This document shows, one piece after another, positions 1-8,273 of a stretch of DNA of 64,000 nucleotides; the stretch's first letter is position 1; the number at the start of each line of letters is the position of its first letter. Source of the stretch: CAZBXD01 sp965216395 (GTDB lineage Bacteria > Pseudomonadota > Alphaproteobacteria > Micavibrionales > SZUA-601); contig OZ244156.1 in NCBI GenBank assembly GCA_965216395.1, forward strand, positions 558,001 to 622,000, given 5' to 3'. The notes below the pieces were generated by a model. That model saw nothing but the letters and a program-made list of their open reading frames with translations, was not told where the DNA came from and ran no database searches. Both the position numbers and the translations under genes were made by a program.

Positions 1-693
1 CTTGTTGGAGCGGGCTCTGGTGCTTGGGGCATCTTTTTAATTCTGACACTTCTCACAGGAGCGGTCTTTGGCTTTATCAATGGCGCATTGATCGCGTGGG
101 TTAAAATACCTGCCTTTATTACCACGCTTGGTATGCTCGGTATTGCCAGAGGTTTAGCGTTTATTGTAACCGATGGGAGCCCCGTCTACGATTTGCCAGA
201 TCCCATCCGTTTTATCGGGCAGGGGAGTTTTTTGTCTGTTCCTGTGCCCGTATGGATTTTTATCATTGTTGGATTGCTGATGCATATTCTGCTGCGTTAC
301 ACAGCTTTTGGGGCGCACACGCTTGCGTTTGGTGATAATCAAAAAGCGGCGCGTAGTGCTGGTATTTGTGTTAAACGTCACCTGATTAAACTCTATATGC
401 TCTCTGGTGTTCTTGCAGCCATTGCTGGATTGATCTTTGCGGGGCGTGTCAATGCGGTCGATCCGAGCGCTGGTGCAATGTACGAACTGACAGCCATTAC
501 GTGCGCCATTCTTGGTGGTACGAACCTCTTTGGTGGTCGGGCGTCTGTGATTGGAGCAATGGTTGGTGCGCTTATTATGGGTGTGCTGCAAAATGGCCTG
601 ACATTGCTTGCTGTTCCAACTTATTACCAACAAGTGGCCATTGGTGTCGTTCTTATCGGCGCAATCTGGCTAGACCAGAGAATGAGAGGTTAG
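1..693 (+). CDS. Sugar ABC transporter permease, RbsC/FrcC type (5' truncated by window)
   Basis: The reading frame is open from base 1, so the gene begins upstream; 230 residues are visible. It is a polytopic inner-membrane permease of the BPD_transp_2 family (ribose/fructose/xylose importers). Evidence is the run NGALIAWVKIPAFITTLGML, the conserved Gly/Ala-rich helices, and the C-terminal GGTNLFGGRASVIGAMVGAL stretch typical of this family. The stop is followed two bases later by the start of the ATP-binding subunit, so the two are co-transcribed and form one importer. The periplasmic binding protein would be expected upstream, outside the window. The substrate cannot be read from the permease. 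Confidence 0.9.
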   Translation, partial: LVGAGSGAWGIFLILTLLTGAVFGFINGALIAWVKIPAFITTLGMLGIARGLAFIVTDGSPVYDLPDPIRFIGQGSFLSVPVPVWIFIIVGLLMHILLRYTAFGAHTLAFGDNQKAARSAGICVKRHLIKLYMLSGVLAAIAGLIFAGRVNAVDPSAGAMYELTAITCAILGGTNLFGGRASVIGAMVGALIMGVLQNGLTLLAVPTYYQQVAIGVVLIGAIWLDQRMRG

Positions 694-695
694 GT

Positions 696-1403
696 ATGCT
701 TAAAATAACCGACCTGCATAAGTCTTTTGGCGGTGTTCAAGCCCTCGATGGTGTGTCACTCGATATTGGCCAGGCGCAAGTTGTGGCCATTGTTGGTGAT
801 AATGGTGCTGGTAAATCAACACTCATGAAATGTGTCTCTGGTATGCATCAGGCGGACACAGGAAGGATCACATTCAATAATCAAGATGTGACGAATGATA
901 CACCATCCCAATCGCGTGCTATTGGTATTGAGATGATTTATCAAGATTTAGGTCTGTGTGGCCAACAAGATGTGGTCACGAATGTCTTCTTGGGCAAAGA
1001 GGAAAAGAAAGGGTTATTCCTTGATAAGGTTGGCATGGCGGGTAAATGCGCTAAGGCGTTTAAAGAACTGGGTATTGATATTCCTCTTAATACTGCAACT
1101 AAAACTCTTTCAGGCGGTCAGCAGCAATCTGTCGCGATTGCACGCGCGATTATTTCTAATCCAAAACTGCTTATCACGGATGAACCAACGGCCGCTTTGG
1201 CGGTGAAAGAGGTGAATAAGGTTTTGAAGCACATAAAGGTCTTAAAGAAAAAAGGCATCTCGGTTGTCATGATTACCCATCGTCTGAGCGATATATTTGA
1301 AGTGGCCGATCGCATCGTCGTCATGCGCCGTGGCAAGATCATTCATGATCTGTTGCCCAAGGAAACGAATTTGCAAGATTTAACATGCAAGATTATTGTG
1401 TGA
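696..1403 (+). CDS. Sugar ABC transporter ATP-binding protein, single-domain FrcA type
   Basis: A 235-residue cytoplasmic ATPase that would power the permease encoded just upstream. Visible motifs in order are Walker A GDNGAGKST, Q-loop (MIYQDLGL), signature LSGGQQQ, Walker B LLITDEPTAAL and the switch histidine in ITHRL. Most ribose-type importers use a tandem-domain ATPase of about 500 residues; this one has a single domain, as in the fructose importer FrcA, so it presumably works as a homodimer. I chose the ATG two bases after the permease stop because conserved sequence starts there (MLKITDLHKSFGGVQALDGV). The frame also opens further upstream inside the permease gene, which is overlap. 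Fructose is only a guess from the architecture. Confidence 0.88.
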   Translation: MLKITDLHKSFGGVQALDGVSLDIGQAQVVAIVGDNGAGKSTLMKCVSGMHQADTGRITFNNQDVTNDTPSQSRAIGIEMIYQDLGLCGQQDVVTNVFLGKEEKKGLFLDKVGMAGKCAKAFKELGIDIPLNTATKTLSGGQQQSVAIARAIISNPKLLITDEPTAALAVKEVNKVLKHIKVLKKKGISVVMITHRLSDIFEVADRIVVMRRGKIIHDLLPKETNLQDLTCKIIV

Positions 1404-1431
1404 ACTAAACTAAACAAAAATTATAAGATTT

Positions 1432-4400
1432 TTATTCGACACGAATATAAACTTCGGTATAGCCCAAAGCGTGACTTTCATTGGTACTTTCCCAGAGAAA
1501 TGTATTGGGATCATTGTTGTCAACACCACCAACGAGGTTACCGTAAGAAAATCCTTTCTGGCTTCCGTGATTAACCCAAGACCATGTAAATATGCGTCGA
1601 CCACCGTTGCCACCGGCGTCTATATCTCTTGTGTTGCCAGTTGTACTGCCACCAGCACCTAAAATTGAAGGTAAAACTTCATGTTCTACTGCATACCCTG
1701 GTGACGGGGTGTCAAAACTCCAAACCCATGAAGCTTGGGTAATTGGCCGCCATAAAATTTCCTGATAACTTGTACCTGAAATATTGGCCGCTCTTTTAAT
1801 GCGTATTTCTACATTTGTTAAATTAATACCAGCATTTGTGATCAAATCATTGATAATTGCGTTTGAATATGCCGCTGGGGGAAAGGCTGCTGTTGTGCCA
1901 AGATTGCTTATTACATCCGCATTTGTAGCTTGGCCATCTGCATCAAATTCCCAACCTTCGCGTCCACGTCCAACAAGCAACCATGATGAACCTAATGAGG
2001 TTTCAACATAGCCATTAAAGGTCTCGCTGTTGGCTGATATGATATAATTACCCTGTGGTAAACCAATAATCTGAGACAATGATGTTATTGCCGTTGTTGA
2101 AAAATTGAATTCACCCGAAGATAGCCCTGAAAAGTTATTACCCAGACTATCTTGAATAACACCAGAGCCCATTGTCACATCATAAACGGTACTAATCTCT
2201 AAATCACTAGAGGGGTTAATCGTTAATGTCGATCCAGAAATGGTGACTTGTGGATCTGTTATTGAAATGGTGCGATTATCTGTAGCATTGGTTTGATCGG
2301 TTAAAACAATATTGCCTGTGCCGGCTTGAATATTTTCATCAAAATTAATGACCAAATCTGAATTTACAGAGACATTTGTGCTGTTATCAATAGGGGATGT
2401 ACTGATAACAACAGGGGGAGCAATATCATTCGAGGTTGTAAAGTTGAACGTTCCCGATGTGATACCCGCAAAAGGATTCCCAGCTGTATCTTGAATAACG
2501 TTATTCGCAATTGTCAGATCATAATCAGTACCCAGTTCAAGATTTGTGCTTGGGTTAAGGGTTAATGTGGATCCAGAAATGGCCACTTGAGGGTCTGTCA
2601 CAGGGATGTTACGATTATCTGTTCCATCACTTATATCGGTTAGCGTTATAGTACCTGTGTTGGCTTGGATGTTTTCATTAAAATTCAATACGATATCATC
2701 GCCTATGGCAAAAGAAGGTTCGTTATCTGTCGGTGTTGAACTGCTAAAGCTTGGTGATGTCGTGTCATTGATGGTTAGAGTGGCTTCTGTAAATGCTGTT
2801 AAAGCATTTAAGCCATTACTGGAGCCTGTAATAGTTCCACCATTGAGATCAAGGCTTTGAACAGTGATATTAGACGCGCCCACATCACCGGCAACATAAA
2901 CATGTCGGAAAACAAGTTGTGTCGGTGTACTCGCTGCTGCGTTATAGGTGAAAATGCGTGAATTTGCATCCACTAAACCATTCACTTGTGGCATACCCGA
3001 AACGGTGACAGACTGCGTAAAGGTTAAGCGTAAATCCGCATTATTGCCAACAAATTGCGGGCCCGTAATGAGTTCAGGTAAGCGATTGATAAAAGGTGCT
3101 TCATTTGGATTATTGGCCGGTGCAGGATTAAGAAGGTCTAAATTCGTAAATGCAGCTTCTTGGCGGGTTTCATAATCAGGATTGGTTAAAAGAGAGGTTG
3201 TACCTGTGGCAATGCCTAAACTGACGATATCACCTTGGTTACCATTTATTGTAGATGAACCAATATCAGGAACAATTTCTATCATGCCAGCGCGCACTTG
3301 TACTGTTGTCGTTGTTGCATCATTACTAATGTCGACATCTGTTCCTAAAAGGTTGACAGTACCACCAGGTACATTAATGGTTTGAATACCGCCACTGCTA
3401 CCAGAAATGAATTGTACAAAACCACCATTAGTATTTGTCACTGTTAATGTGGTTGCATTAAATTCCAAAACCACATCACCTGAACCAGAGGCTGAGACGT
3501 TCGCAATGGCACCATTATTAAATTGAATGATACCAAAATCACCATTGGGAACCGTAATAGCTGTGTCAAAGGGCAGGGTAACACCTGCGCCTGTTGCGGT
3601 GCCACCAACATCAAAAGGAAGACCGATACTACTACCACTGAATTGAGCACTGACAACGACATTATTACTGTTTCTTTCGCCTACACGGATGCGGTTTTCA
3701 CGGCGTACTTTGTTAAAGATTTTGCTGCGCATAGAGCTTTTTTTGATTTCCGCATAAGCTAAATTAACATCATTCGTGTCATAAAGTGGTATACTATATT
3801 GCAAAGAAATTTCACCACCATCGCGACCACCATTTTCTTCAATCAACGCGCCTCGAAGCTTAAATTGATCCGTAATTTGATATTCAGCAGATATTTCAAA
3901 TCCAAAGAGATCATCTTGTGAAATATCATCTCTAAAATAATGATATCCTTTGGCAAATAATGTTAAATCTTTCAGTTTTTTTGGTGTGTAACCGACTTCA
4001 ACATCATAGCCTTCTAGAGCCGTTTCCTCGTAATTTGTATTTGTCACAGCATCATTGCGACTGTTTTTAAAACCGGATACGGGGATATAATAATTGGCGG
4101 CTACGCTCAAATCTTCAGATTGGGCGTCAATGCCAATACTGATACGGGAATGATGATACGGCCATTGATGGTCAAAAAACGTATTAAATCCTAAAAGTGT
4201 TTTTTCATCATCGGTTAAATATCGATAGGCAAGACCAAGATTAACCGTATGGCGACTTTCATCGTCGTTAATATCGACGCTTTGTTCATTGATGATAGCG
4301 CTCCCTTGGAAAAAGATATTATGTTGTAAATCTTTTGATTGATATAAGGGTTGTACACCTAAAGCAGAAAAATACGCATCTTCAAAATTGTTGAGATTAT

Positions 4401-5403
4401 ATTCAAATTCCAAATGACGTAATAAATAGAGATCACTTCTACGTACTTGTTCAATGCTCATATCAACGAGACTGCGGACGTTGTTAAGAACAAATGTATC
4501 AACTTTATTTCTAAGTGGACTTTGATCACTTTCAGATAAGGTTGTGTTTATGAGGTCACGTGCTGTTTCTTTAGCTGTAAGAGCAAAATTTTCTCTGATC
4601 TTTTCAAGCAGCTTATTATGAATCAGCTGATCTTGATTTTCTGTTTGTTTATTCGTTTTATAATGTTTATTCATTAGATCATGAAAATAGGCACTACCAG
4701 CATGTTCTAAAGCTTTTTGGCTAATTCTTAGTAGCTCATCTTCTGCGACTTTTTCACCCTGATCTGCGTTTATGCCTTCACCAATGCGTCGCACCGTATT
4801 AAGAAATGCATTGCGTGCATCTATATAATCTTTTTTTGAAGCACTTTCTTCTATGTCATCTGTCAAAGTGGGATTAAGGGAGAAATTTTCTTCATCATGT
4901 CTAAAATCAAATAGATTATTCTCTACGGGCTTAAATTTCTTGTAATTTGTAAGTGTATTTAAATCTTTATTTTTAGGGTGCTTTAAATCTGTGGATGATG
5001 CAATATTTTCTCGACTAGAAACAACGAGAACAGGTGTTTTGGTTTCTGCAACATCAAGATCGAATTTTTGCTGTTTAAAATGTTGGCATTTAAATTGGTT
5101 TTCCACTGTGTGGTCACATATTTTTTTTGCTATATCGTCTGGGATTTTATCAATATCAATATGGTATGAACCAAAATCTTCGACATTTTGACTCACGCTT
5201 AGCAAAAGATTTTCATGTTTAATTTGCTTCGTAACCGTTTGAGGAATGGATTGATAGAATTTTTGCGCGCTTTCTTTATCGGCAAAATGACTGATACGCA
5301 ATGTGTTATCCTTATGGGTATGATCCCCATAAGAAACTGTTGTCGCGGTAAGCAACAAAGCGATAATCAAAAAAACATTTATTCTAAACGATTTTAACGT
5401 CAA
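1432..5403 (-). CDS. Inverse autotransporter adhesin (intimin/invasin-like) with FecR-like and Ig-like domains
   Basis: This 1323-residue surface protein starts with a signal peptide (residues 1-26, hydrophobic core VFLIIALLLTATTVSYG). A helical, charged N-terminal region follows to about 320, then an inverse-autotransporter beta-barrel at roughly 330-555 (NLGLAYRY, LLGFNTFFDHQ, YDVEVGYTPK). A FecR-like beta region with repeated VNLLGTDVDI-type strands spans about 570-740, and an Ig-like segment about 785-880. Two tandem Big_5/SwmB-like Ig domains (about 880-1105) are followed by a C-terminal domain of about 210 residues with GSSWLLVGRGREGWEF and LGYTEVYIR. In this family the barrel anchors the protein and the C-terminal part is displayed. 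The start is TTG, with AGGGGA ten bases upstream; no in-frame ATG is close. It likely mediates adhesion, but the ligand is unknown. Confidence 0.85.
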   Translation of the reverse strand: MTLKSFRINVFLIIALLLTATTVSYGDHTHKDNTLRISHFADKESAQKFYQSIPQTVTKQIKHENLLLSVSQNVEDFGSYHIDIDKIPDDIAKKICDHTVENQFKCQHFKQQKFDLDVAETKTPVLVVSSRENIASSTDLKHPKNKDLNTLTNYKKFKPVENNLFDFRHDEENFSLNPTLTDDIEESASKKDYIDARNAFLNTVRRIGEGINADQGEKVAEDELLRISQKALEHAGSAYFHDLMNKHYKTNKQTENQDQLIHNKLLEKIRENFALTAKETARDLINTTLSESDQSPLRNKVDTFVLNNVRSLVDMSIEQVRRSDLYLLRHLEFEYNLNNFEDAYFSALGVQPLYQSKDLQHNIFFQGSAIINEQSVDINDDESRHTVNLGLAYRYLTDDEKTLLGFNTFFDHQWPYHHSRISIGIDAQSEDLSVAANYYIPVSGFKNSRNDAVTNTNYEETALEGYDVEVGYTPKKLKDLTLFAKGYHYFRDDISQDDLFGFEISAEYQITDQFKLRGALIEENGGRDGGEISLQYSIPLYDTNDVNLAYAEIKKSSMRSKIFNKVRRENRIRVGERNSNNVVVSAQFSGSSIGLPFDVGGTATGAGVTLPFDTAITVPNGDFGIIQFNNGAIANVSASGSGDVVLEFNATTLTVTNTNGGFVQFISGSSGGIQTINVPGGTVNLLGTDVDISNDATTTTVQVRAGMIEIVPDIGSSTINGNQGDIVSLGIATGTTSLLTNPDYETRQEAAFTNLDLLNPAPANNPNEAPFINRLPELITGPQFVGNNADLRLTFTQSVTVSGMPQVNGLVDANSRIFTYNAAASTPTQLVFRHVYVAGDVGASNITVQSLDLNGGTITGSSNGLNALTAFTEATLTINDTTSPSFSSSTPTDNEPSFAIGDDIVLNFNENIQANTGTITLTDISDGTDNRNIPVTDPQVAISGSTLTLNPSTNLELGTDYDLTIANNVIQDTAGNPFAGITSGTFNFTTSNDIAPPVVISTSPIDNSTNVSVNSDLVINFDENIQAGTGNIVLTDQTNATDNRTISITDPQVTISGSTLTINPSSDLEISTVYDVTMGSGVIQDSLGNNFSGLSSGEFNFSTTAITSLSQIIGLPQGNYIISANSETFNGYVETSLGSSWLLVGRGREGWEFDADGQATNADVISNLGTTAAFPPAAYSNAIINDLITNAGINLTNVEIRIKRAANISGTSYQEILWRPITQASWVWSFDTPSPGYAVEHEVLPSILGAGGSTTGNTRDIDAGGNGGRRIFTWSWVNHGSQKGFSYGNLVGGVDNNDPNTFLWESTNESHALGYTEVYIRVE
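2090..2767 (-). repeat. Tandem duplication of an Ig-like domain inside the adhesin gene, period 339 bp
   Basis: Two copies of a domain of about 113 codons lie head to tail. Matching landmarks such as GTTAATGT-GATCCAGAAATGG recur at 2222 and 2561, exactly 339 bases apart. At protein level both copies carry DLVINFDENIQA/DIVLNFNENIQA, ISGSTLTINPSS/ISGSTLTLNPST and a VIQD(S/T)xGN motif near the end. DNA identity is high in blocks but imperfect, so the duplication is not brand new. Copy number could vary by recombination. Confidence 0.8.
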
Positions 5404-5435
5404 AATGAATATATCCCCTAAAGAAAGTATTTTTT

Positions 5436-5441
5436 ATTATA
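5436..5441 (-). promoter_or_regulatory. Possible -10 element for the adhesin gene
   Basis: Read on the minus strand, a perfect TATAAT lies about 33 bases upstream of the TTG start. No convincing -35 box is seen at 16-18 bases, so this is a weak call. It implies a short leader carrying the AGGGGA ribosome-binding site. Confidence 0.3.
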
Positions 5442-5516
5442 ATAGAAATAGCAATTTTCATGCCATACTATGATTTAGGGTCAAATAACTTAAAAACATT
5501 TAACGTATGGAAATAA

Positions 5517-6119
5517 TTAATAATTGACGGAAACGTCATAAGTGGCTGTATATAAACCATCTTCATAGGGAGATATTGCTGTGGAATCGGTTAATATATA
5601 TCCACCTACATATAAAGTTGCATTTCCAGATGCATCCGTTGTGATTGTGTTGCCAGAAGCATTAGAAAGAATGGGATAAGCATCAAAATTTGGTGTCCCG
5701 GGTGAACATGTGGCGCAAGTTACAGGAATGGCTACAATGGGCGGTAATGTTACATTTAAATCTGTATTAGGCGCGGCACCAGTGATAGAATATTCAGCGC
5801 GATTGCCAGGAATTAATTCAATAATCGTATCATCAAATGGCCCGCCAGCATTGGTTAATGCTGTGTCATTATCGGCCGCAACATTAACGGTAACGGCAGC
5901 GGATGAGCCACTTGGCGTGCCCTCGCTAATGGCAACAATGGTACCAAATGTTAAAGATCTCACTTCAGAAAAACCAATGGCATTTTGTACAGTGACATCG
6001 GCTGAAGAGGTTAAGGTTTCTGAATATGAAATAGAAGCATAGGTAAATATACTCATAATACCGAAAAATAAAAACGGTATTGAGTGGATAATTAATTTTT
6101 TTACAGGCGCTGAAATCAT
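5517..6119 (-). CDS. DUF4402 domain-containing secreted protein
   Basis: A 200-residue exported protein. A signal peptide covers about residues 1-33 (hydrophobic SIPFLFFGIMSIFTYASISY). The mature part has the DUF4402 pattern: early LTFGTIV, central AEYSITG with LNVTLPP, a late LYVGGYI, and the terminal GLYTATYDVSVNY. DUF4402 proteins are all-beta, exported and often found near pilus or surface-adhesion genes; their exact role is not established. It lies 113 bases upstream of the adhesin on the same strand, so the pair may be expressed together or may be independent surface factors. Two cysteines (CATC) could form a vicinal disulfide. Confidence 0.8.
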   Translation of the reverse strand: MISAPVKKLIIHSIPFLFFGIMSIFTYASISYSETLTSSADVTVQNAIGFSEVRSLTFGTIVAISEGTPSGSSAAVTVNVAADNDTALTNAGGPFDDTIIELIPGNRAEYSITGAAPNTDLNVTLPPIVAIPVTCATCSPGTPNFDAYPILSNASGNTITTDASGNATLYVGGYILTDSTAISPYEDGLYTATYDVSVNY

Positions 6120-6242
6120 ATTTAATCTTCAAACTTTTTATAAAAACTCATAAAACTTACTAAGCAATTATTATGCCAATATTTAACATTACTTATGTAT
6201 GGTAAAACATATATATTAATAATGAATTTAATTTCGATAATT

Positions 6243-6270
6243 TTGTTTCAAAAGAATATTTACATATAAT
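6243..6270 (+). promoter_or_regulatory. Candidate sigma70 promoter for the EEP-fold gene
   Basis: TTGTTT (6243-6248) and a perfect TATAAT (6265-6270) are separated by 16 bases. The predicted start of transcription is near 6277, which makes the ATG at 6320 a better translation start than the GTG at 6278. The rest of the intergenic stretch 6120-6319 is very AT-rich and shows nothing else clear. Confidence 0.4.
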
Positions 6271-6319
6271 ATATTTTGTGTTATATGTGGGCAAAGTTAA
6301 TAAGCTAGAGTTAGAACTA

Positions 6320-7351
6320 ATGGTAAAAGATTCAAAAACATCAAATAATAAACAATTTACTTTCGCAAATGGTAATATTTGGGGTGGGCGCCTAAGTTAT
6401 GGAATAATCCGTGCTTTGGGTATTTTGAAGCCAGATATTATGAATGTTCAAGAAGTGTATTCTGGCAAATATAGTATGGGAGAGCCCTATTTAACTTTAG
6501 AGATGATGACCAAAGGTAAACTCATGAAGTTGACAGAAAATGGTGATGTTCAAGAAGATAGACAAACTACGCTATTTTTTGATGACTTTGTAAAAAGTGA
6601 ACCCATGAAAGAATGGGATATGAATCTTTTTGGTCAAAAAAACACATTCCACAATGCCACGCTTGTCAAAAATCCATGGACAATTGAAAGTAGTGAAATT
6701 GTATCAGTGGGTAATCGACCAAATCGTTATGGTGGTAAATATTATGATGCAATGGTTACAAAGATTACTGGCTACGGTAACGTTAAAATTAACGTCGTTT
6801 GCTATCACGGTGAAGTAATTCGGGGTATTCAAACACGAGAAGGTCATCCTGTTACTGACAAAAATGGTGAAGACTTAGCAAAAATTATTAATAATTTAGA
6901 GGGGCCAACTATTCTTTCAGCAGACTTCAATGTCTATCCAGATTCAAGTTCTATCCGTGCAATTACGGATAATTGTCGTTTAAAAAGTTTAAATAGTACT
7001 GTTGACTTCAAGATAATTAACGATGATCGATTAAGAGGAGGTCGCGTTAAACATGGTCGTGGCCCCTATACGTGGATGGAAGGACACGAAATTGTTACTG
7101 ATATTATGGTGAGTGATGATTTTGTTGTTGATGAGTATATTATTCCACCGCATCCACAGCAAGTTTTAGAACAGCTCCAAGAAAACCTTTCTGAAATTGT
7201 TACAAAATTGGAAAATAAAAATAACATTGATAAAGAATTGGTCAATAAAATGATTAGCGATGCTGTTAAAACTTCTGAAGCTAAGAATCCTTATTTAATG
7301 GCACTACCATCAGATCATAAGTTTCACGCAGCAAAACTTCGCCTTCGTTAA
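6320..7351 (+). CDS. Endonuclease/exonuclease/phosphatase (EEP) family protein
   Basis: A 343-residue protein with the catalytic skeleton of the DNase I/exonuclease III/phosphatase superfamily: N19 in GNIWGG, E45 in NVQEV, a His in VVCYHGE, D202/N204 in SADFN, an Asp in TDIMVS, and the terminal S331-D332-H333. All Mg-dependent phosphoesterase residues appear present, so it should be active. No signal peptide is visible, which suggests a cytoplasmic enzyme. A helical, Lys/Glu-rich stretch of about 45 residues is inserted just before the SDH motif. Whether it cuts nucleic acid, a phospholipid or another phosphoester cannot be told. It is not the xthA orthologue, which is at 18306. The start is ATG; an in-frame GTG 42 bases earlier is less likely. 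Confidence 0.75.
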   Translation: MVKDSKTSNNKQFTFANGNIWGGRLSYGIIRALGILKPDIMNVQEVYSGKYSMGEPYLTLEMMTKGKLMKLTENGDVQEDRQTTLFFDDFVKSEPMKEWDMNLFGQKNTFHNATLVKNPWTIESSEIVSVGNRPNRYGGKYYDAMVTKITGYGNVKINVVCYHGEVIRGIQTREGHPVTDKNGEDLAKIINNLEGPTILSADFNVYPDSSSIRAITDNCRLKSLNSTVDFKIINDDRLRGGRVKHGRGPYTWMEGHEIVTDIMVSDDFVVDEYIIPPHPQQVLEQLQENLSEIVTKLENKNNIDKELVNKMISDAVKTSEAKNPYLMALPSDHKFHAAKLRLR

Positions 7352-7381
7352 AATTTGTGTATGATTTGTTGACCAAAATAA

Positions 7382-7410
7382 TTGACTTTTGAAATAGTGC
7401 TCTATATTTA
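7382..7410 (+). promoter_or_regulatory. Candidate sigma70 promoter of the CDP-sugar operon
   Basis: TTGACT (7382-7387) lies 17 bases before TATTTA (7405-7410), with an overlapping TATATT at 7403. A good ribosome-binding site AAAGGA (7429-7434) lies seven bases before the rfbF ATG. This would drive the run of tightly spaced genes up to 14203. Confidence 0.5.
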
Positions 7411-7441
7411 TTGAGCTGTAAAAAAAACAAAGGAATACTTT

Positions 7442-8269
7442 ATGACTAAAGTTGTAATTCTAGCGGGTGGCCTTGGTACACGACTAAGTGAAGAAACCAC
7501 ATTAAAGCCTAAACCGATGGTCGAAATTGCCGGTAAGCCGATCTTATGGCATATCATGAAATATTACGCCCATTTTGGTTTCAAAGAATTTATTATTTGC
7601 GGTGGTTACAAGCAATATGTCATCAAAGAATATTTTGCCAATTACAACCGCCACAATCGCGATATGACATTTAACCTTGCTGATGGTACAACCGAAACGC
7701 ATACCGCGCCGACCGATGATTGGAAAGTTACGATTGTTGATACGGGTGAAGACACTATGACGGGTGGGCGCGTGAAACGTATTCGTCCTTTTCTCACTGA
7801 AGGAGAGGCATTCTTTCTAACCTATGGTGATGGTGTGTCGGATGTTGATTTGACGGCGTTGTTAAAATGTCATGAAGAGAAAAGCACGCTTGTCACACTA
7901 TCGGCGATTTTCCCGCCGGCACGTTTTGGTGAATTAAATATTGAAGATGGTCTGATCACCAGTTTCAAAGAAAAGAAAAACGAAAATAAAGAACGCCGTG
8001 TTAATGGTGGTTTTATGGTCATGCAACCTGATTTCCTAGATTACATCGAAGGTGATACATCATCTTTAGAAAAACAACCACTGGAAACGGCCGCCAATAT
8101 GGGACAATTAGCAGCATATAAGCATGATGGTTTTTGGCAATGTATGGACAAGCTTTACGATAAAAAAATCTTAGAAGATTTGTGGGAAAAAGGTCAGGCA
8201 CCATGGCGCGTTTGGGATAAAAATACCACAAAGACACAAAGCAAACCAACATTAAGACAGGTAAGCTAA
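7442..8269 (+). CDS. rfbF: Glucose-1-phosphate cytidylyltransferase
   Basis: Joins glucose-1-phosphate and CTP to give CDP-glucose and pyrophosphate, the first step to CDP-activated deoxysugars. The 275-residue cytoplasmic protein opens with the nucleotidyltransferase motif LAGGLGTRLSEET and the downstream KPKPMVEI; GKPILWHIMKYY and TYGDGVSDVD are characteristic of RfbF. It is slightly longer than usual (about 257) because of a short polar C-terminal tail ending in KTQSKPTLRQVS. Four bases separate its stop from rfbG, the next enzyme of the pathway. It is the first gene of the island operon and has a clear Shine-Dalgarno. Confidence 0.95.
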   Translation: MTKVVILAGGLGTRLSEETTLKPKPMVEIAGKPILWHIMKYYAHFGFKEFIICGGYKQYVIKEYFANYNRHNRDMTFNLADGTTETHTAPTDDWKVTIVDTGEDTMTGGRVKRIRPFLTEGEAFFLTYGDGVSDVDLTALLKCHEEKSTLVTLSAIFPPARFGELNIEDGLITSFKEKKNENKERRVNGGFMVMQPDFLDYIEGDTSSLEKQPLETAANMGQLAAYKHDGFWQCMDKLYDKKILEDLWEKGQAPWRVWDKNTTKTQSKPTLRQVS

Positions 8270-8273
8270 GATC

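Noticed and set aside
3444..3762. Overlapping open frames on both strands inside the adhesin gene
   Set aside because: They have no ribosome-binding sites or family similarity, and they overlap the strongly supported beta-rich adhesin frame.
5710..6042. Plus-strand frame of 110 codons opposite the DUF4402 gene
   Set aside because: It mirrors the DUF4402 codons and has no recognisable protein features.
6278..6319. GTG start at 6278 for the EEP-fold protein
   Set aside because: It coincides with the predicted transcription start, adds 14 unconserved residues, and an ATG follows at 6320.
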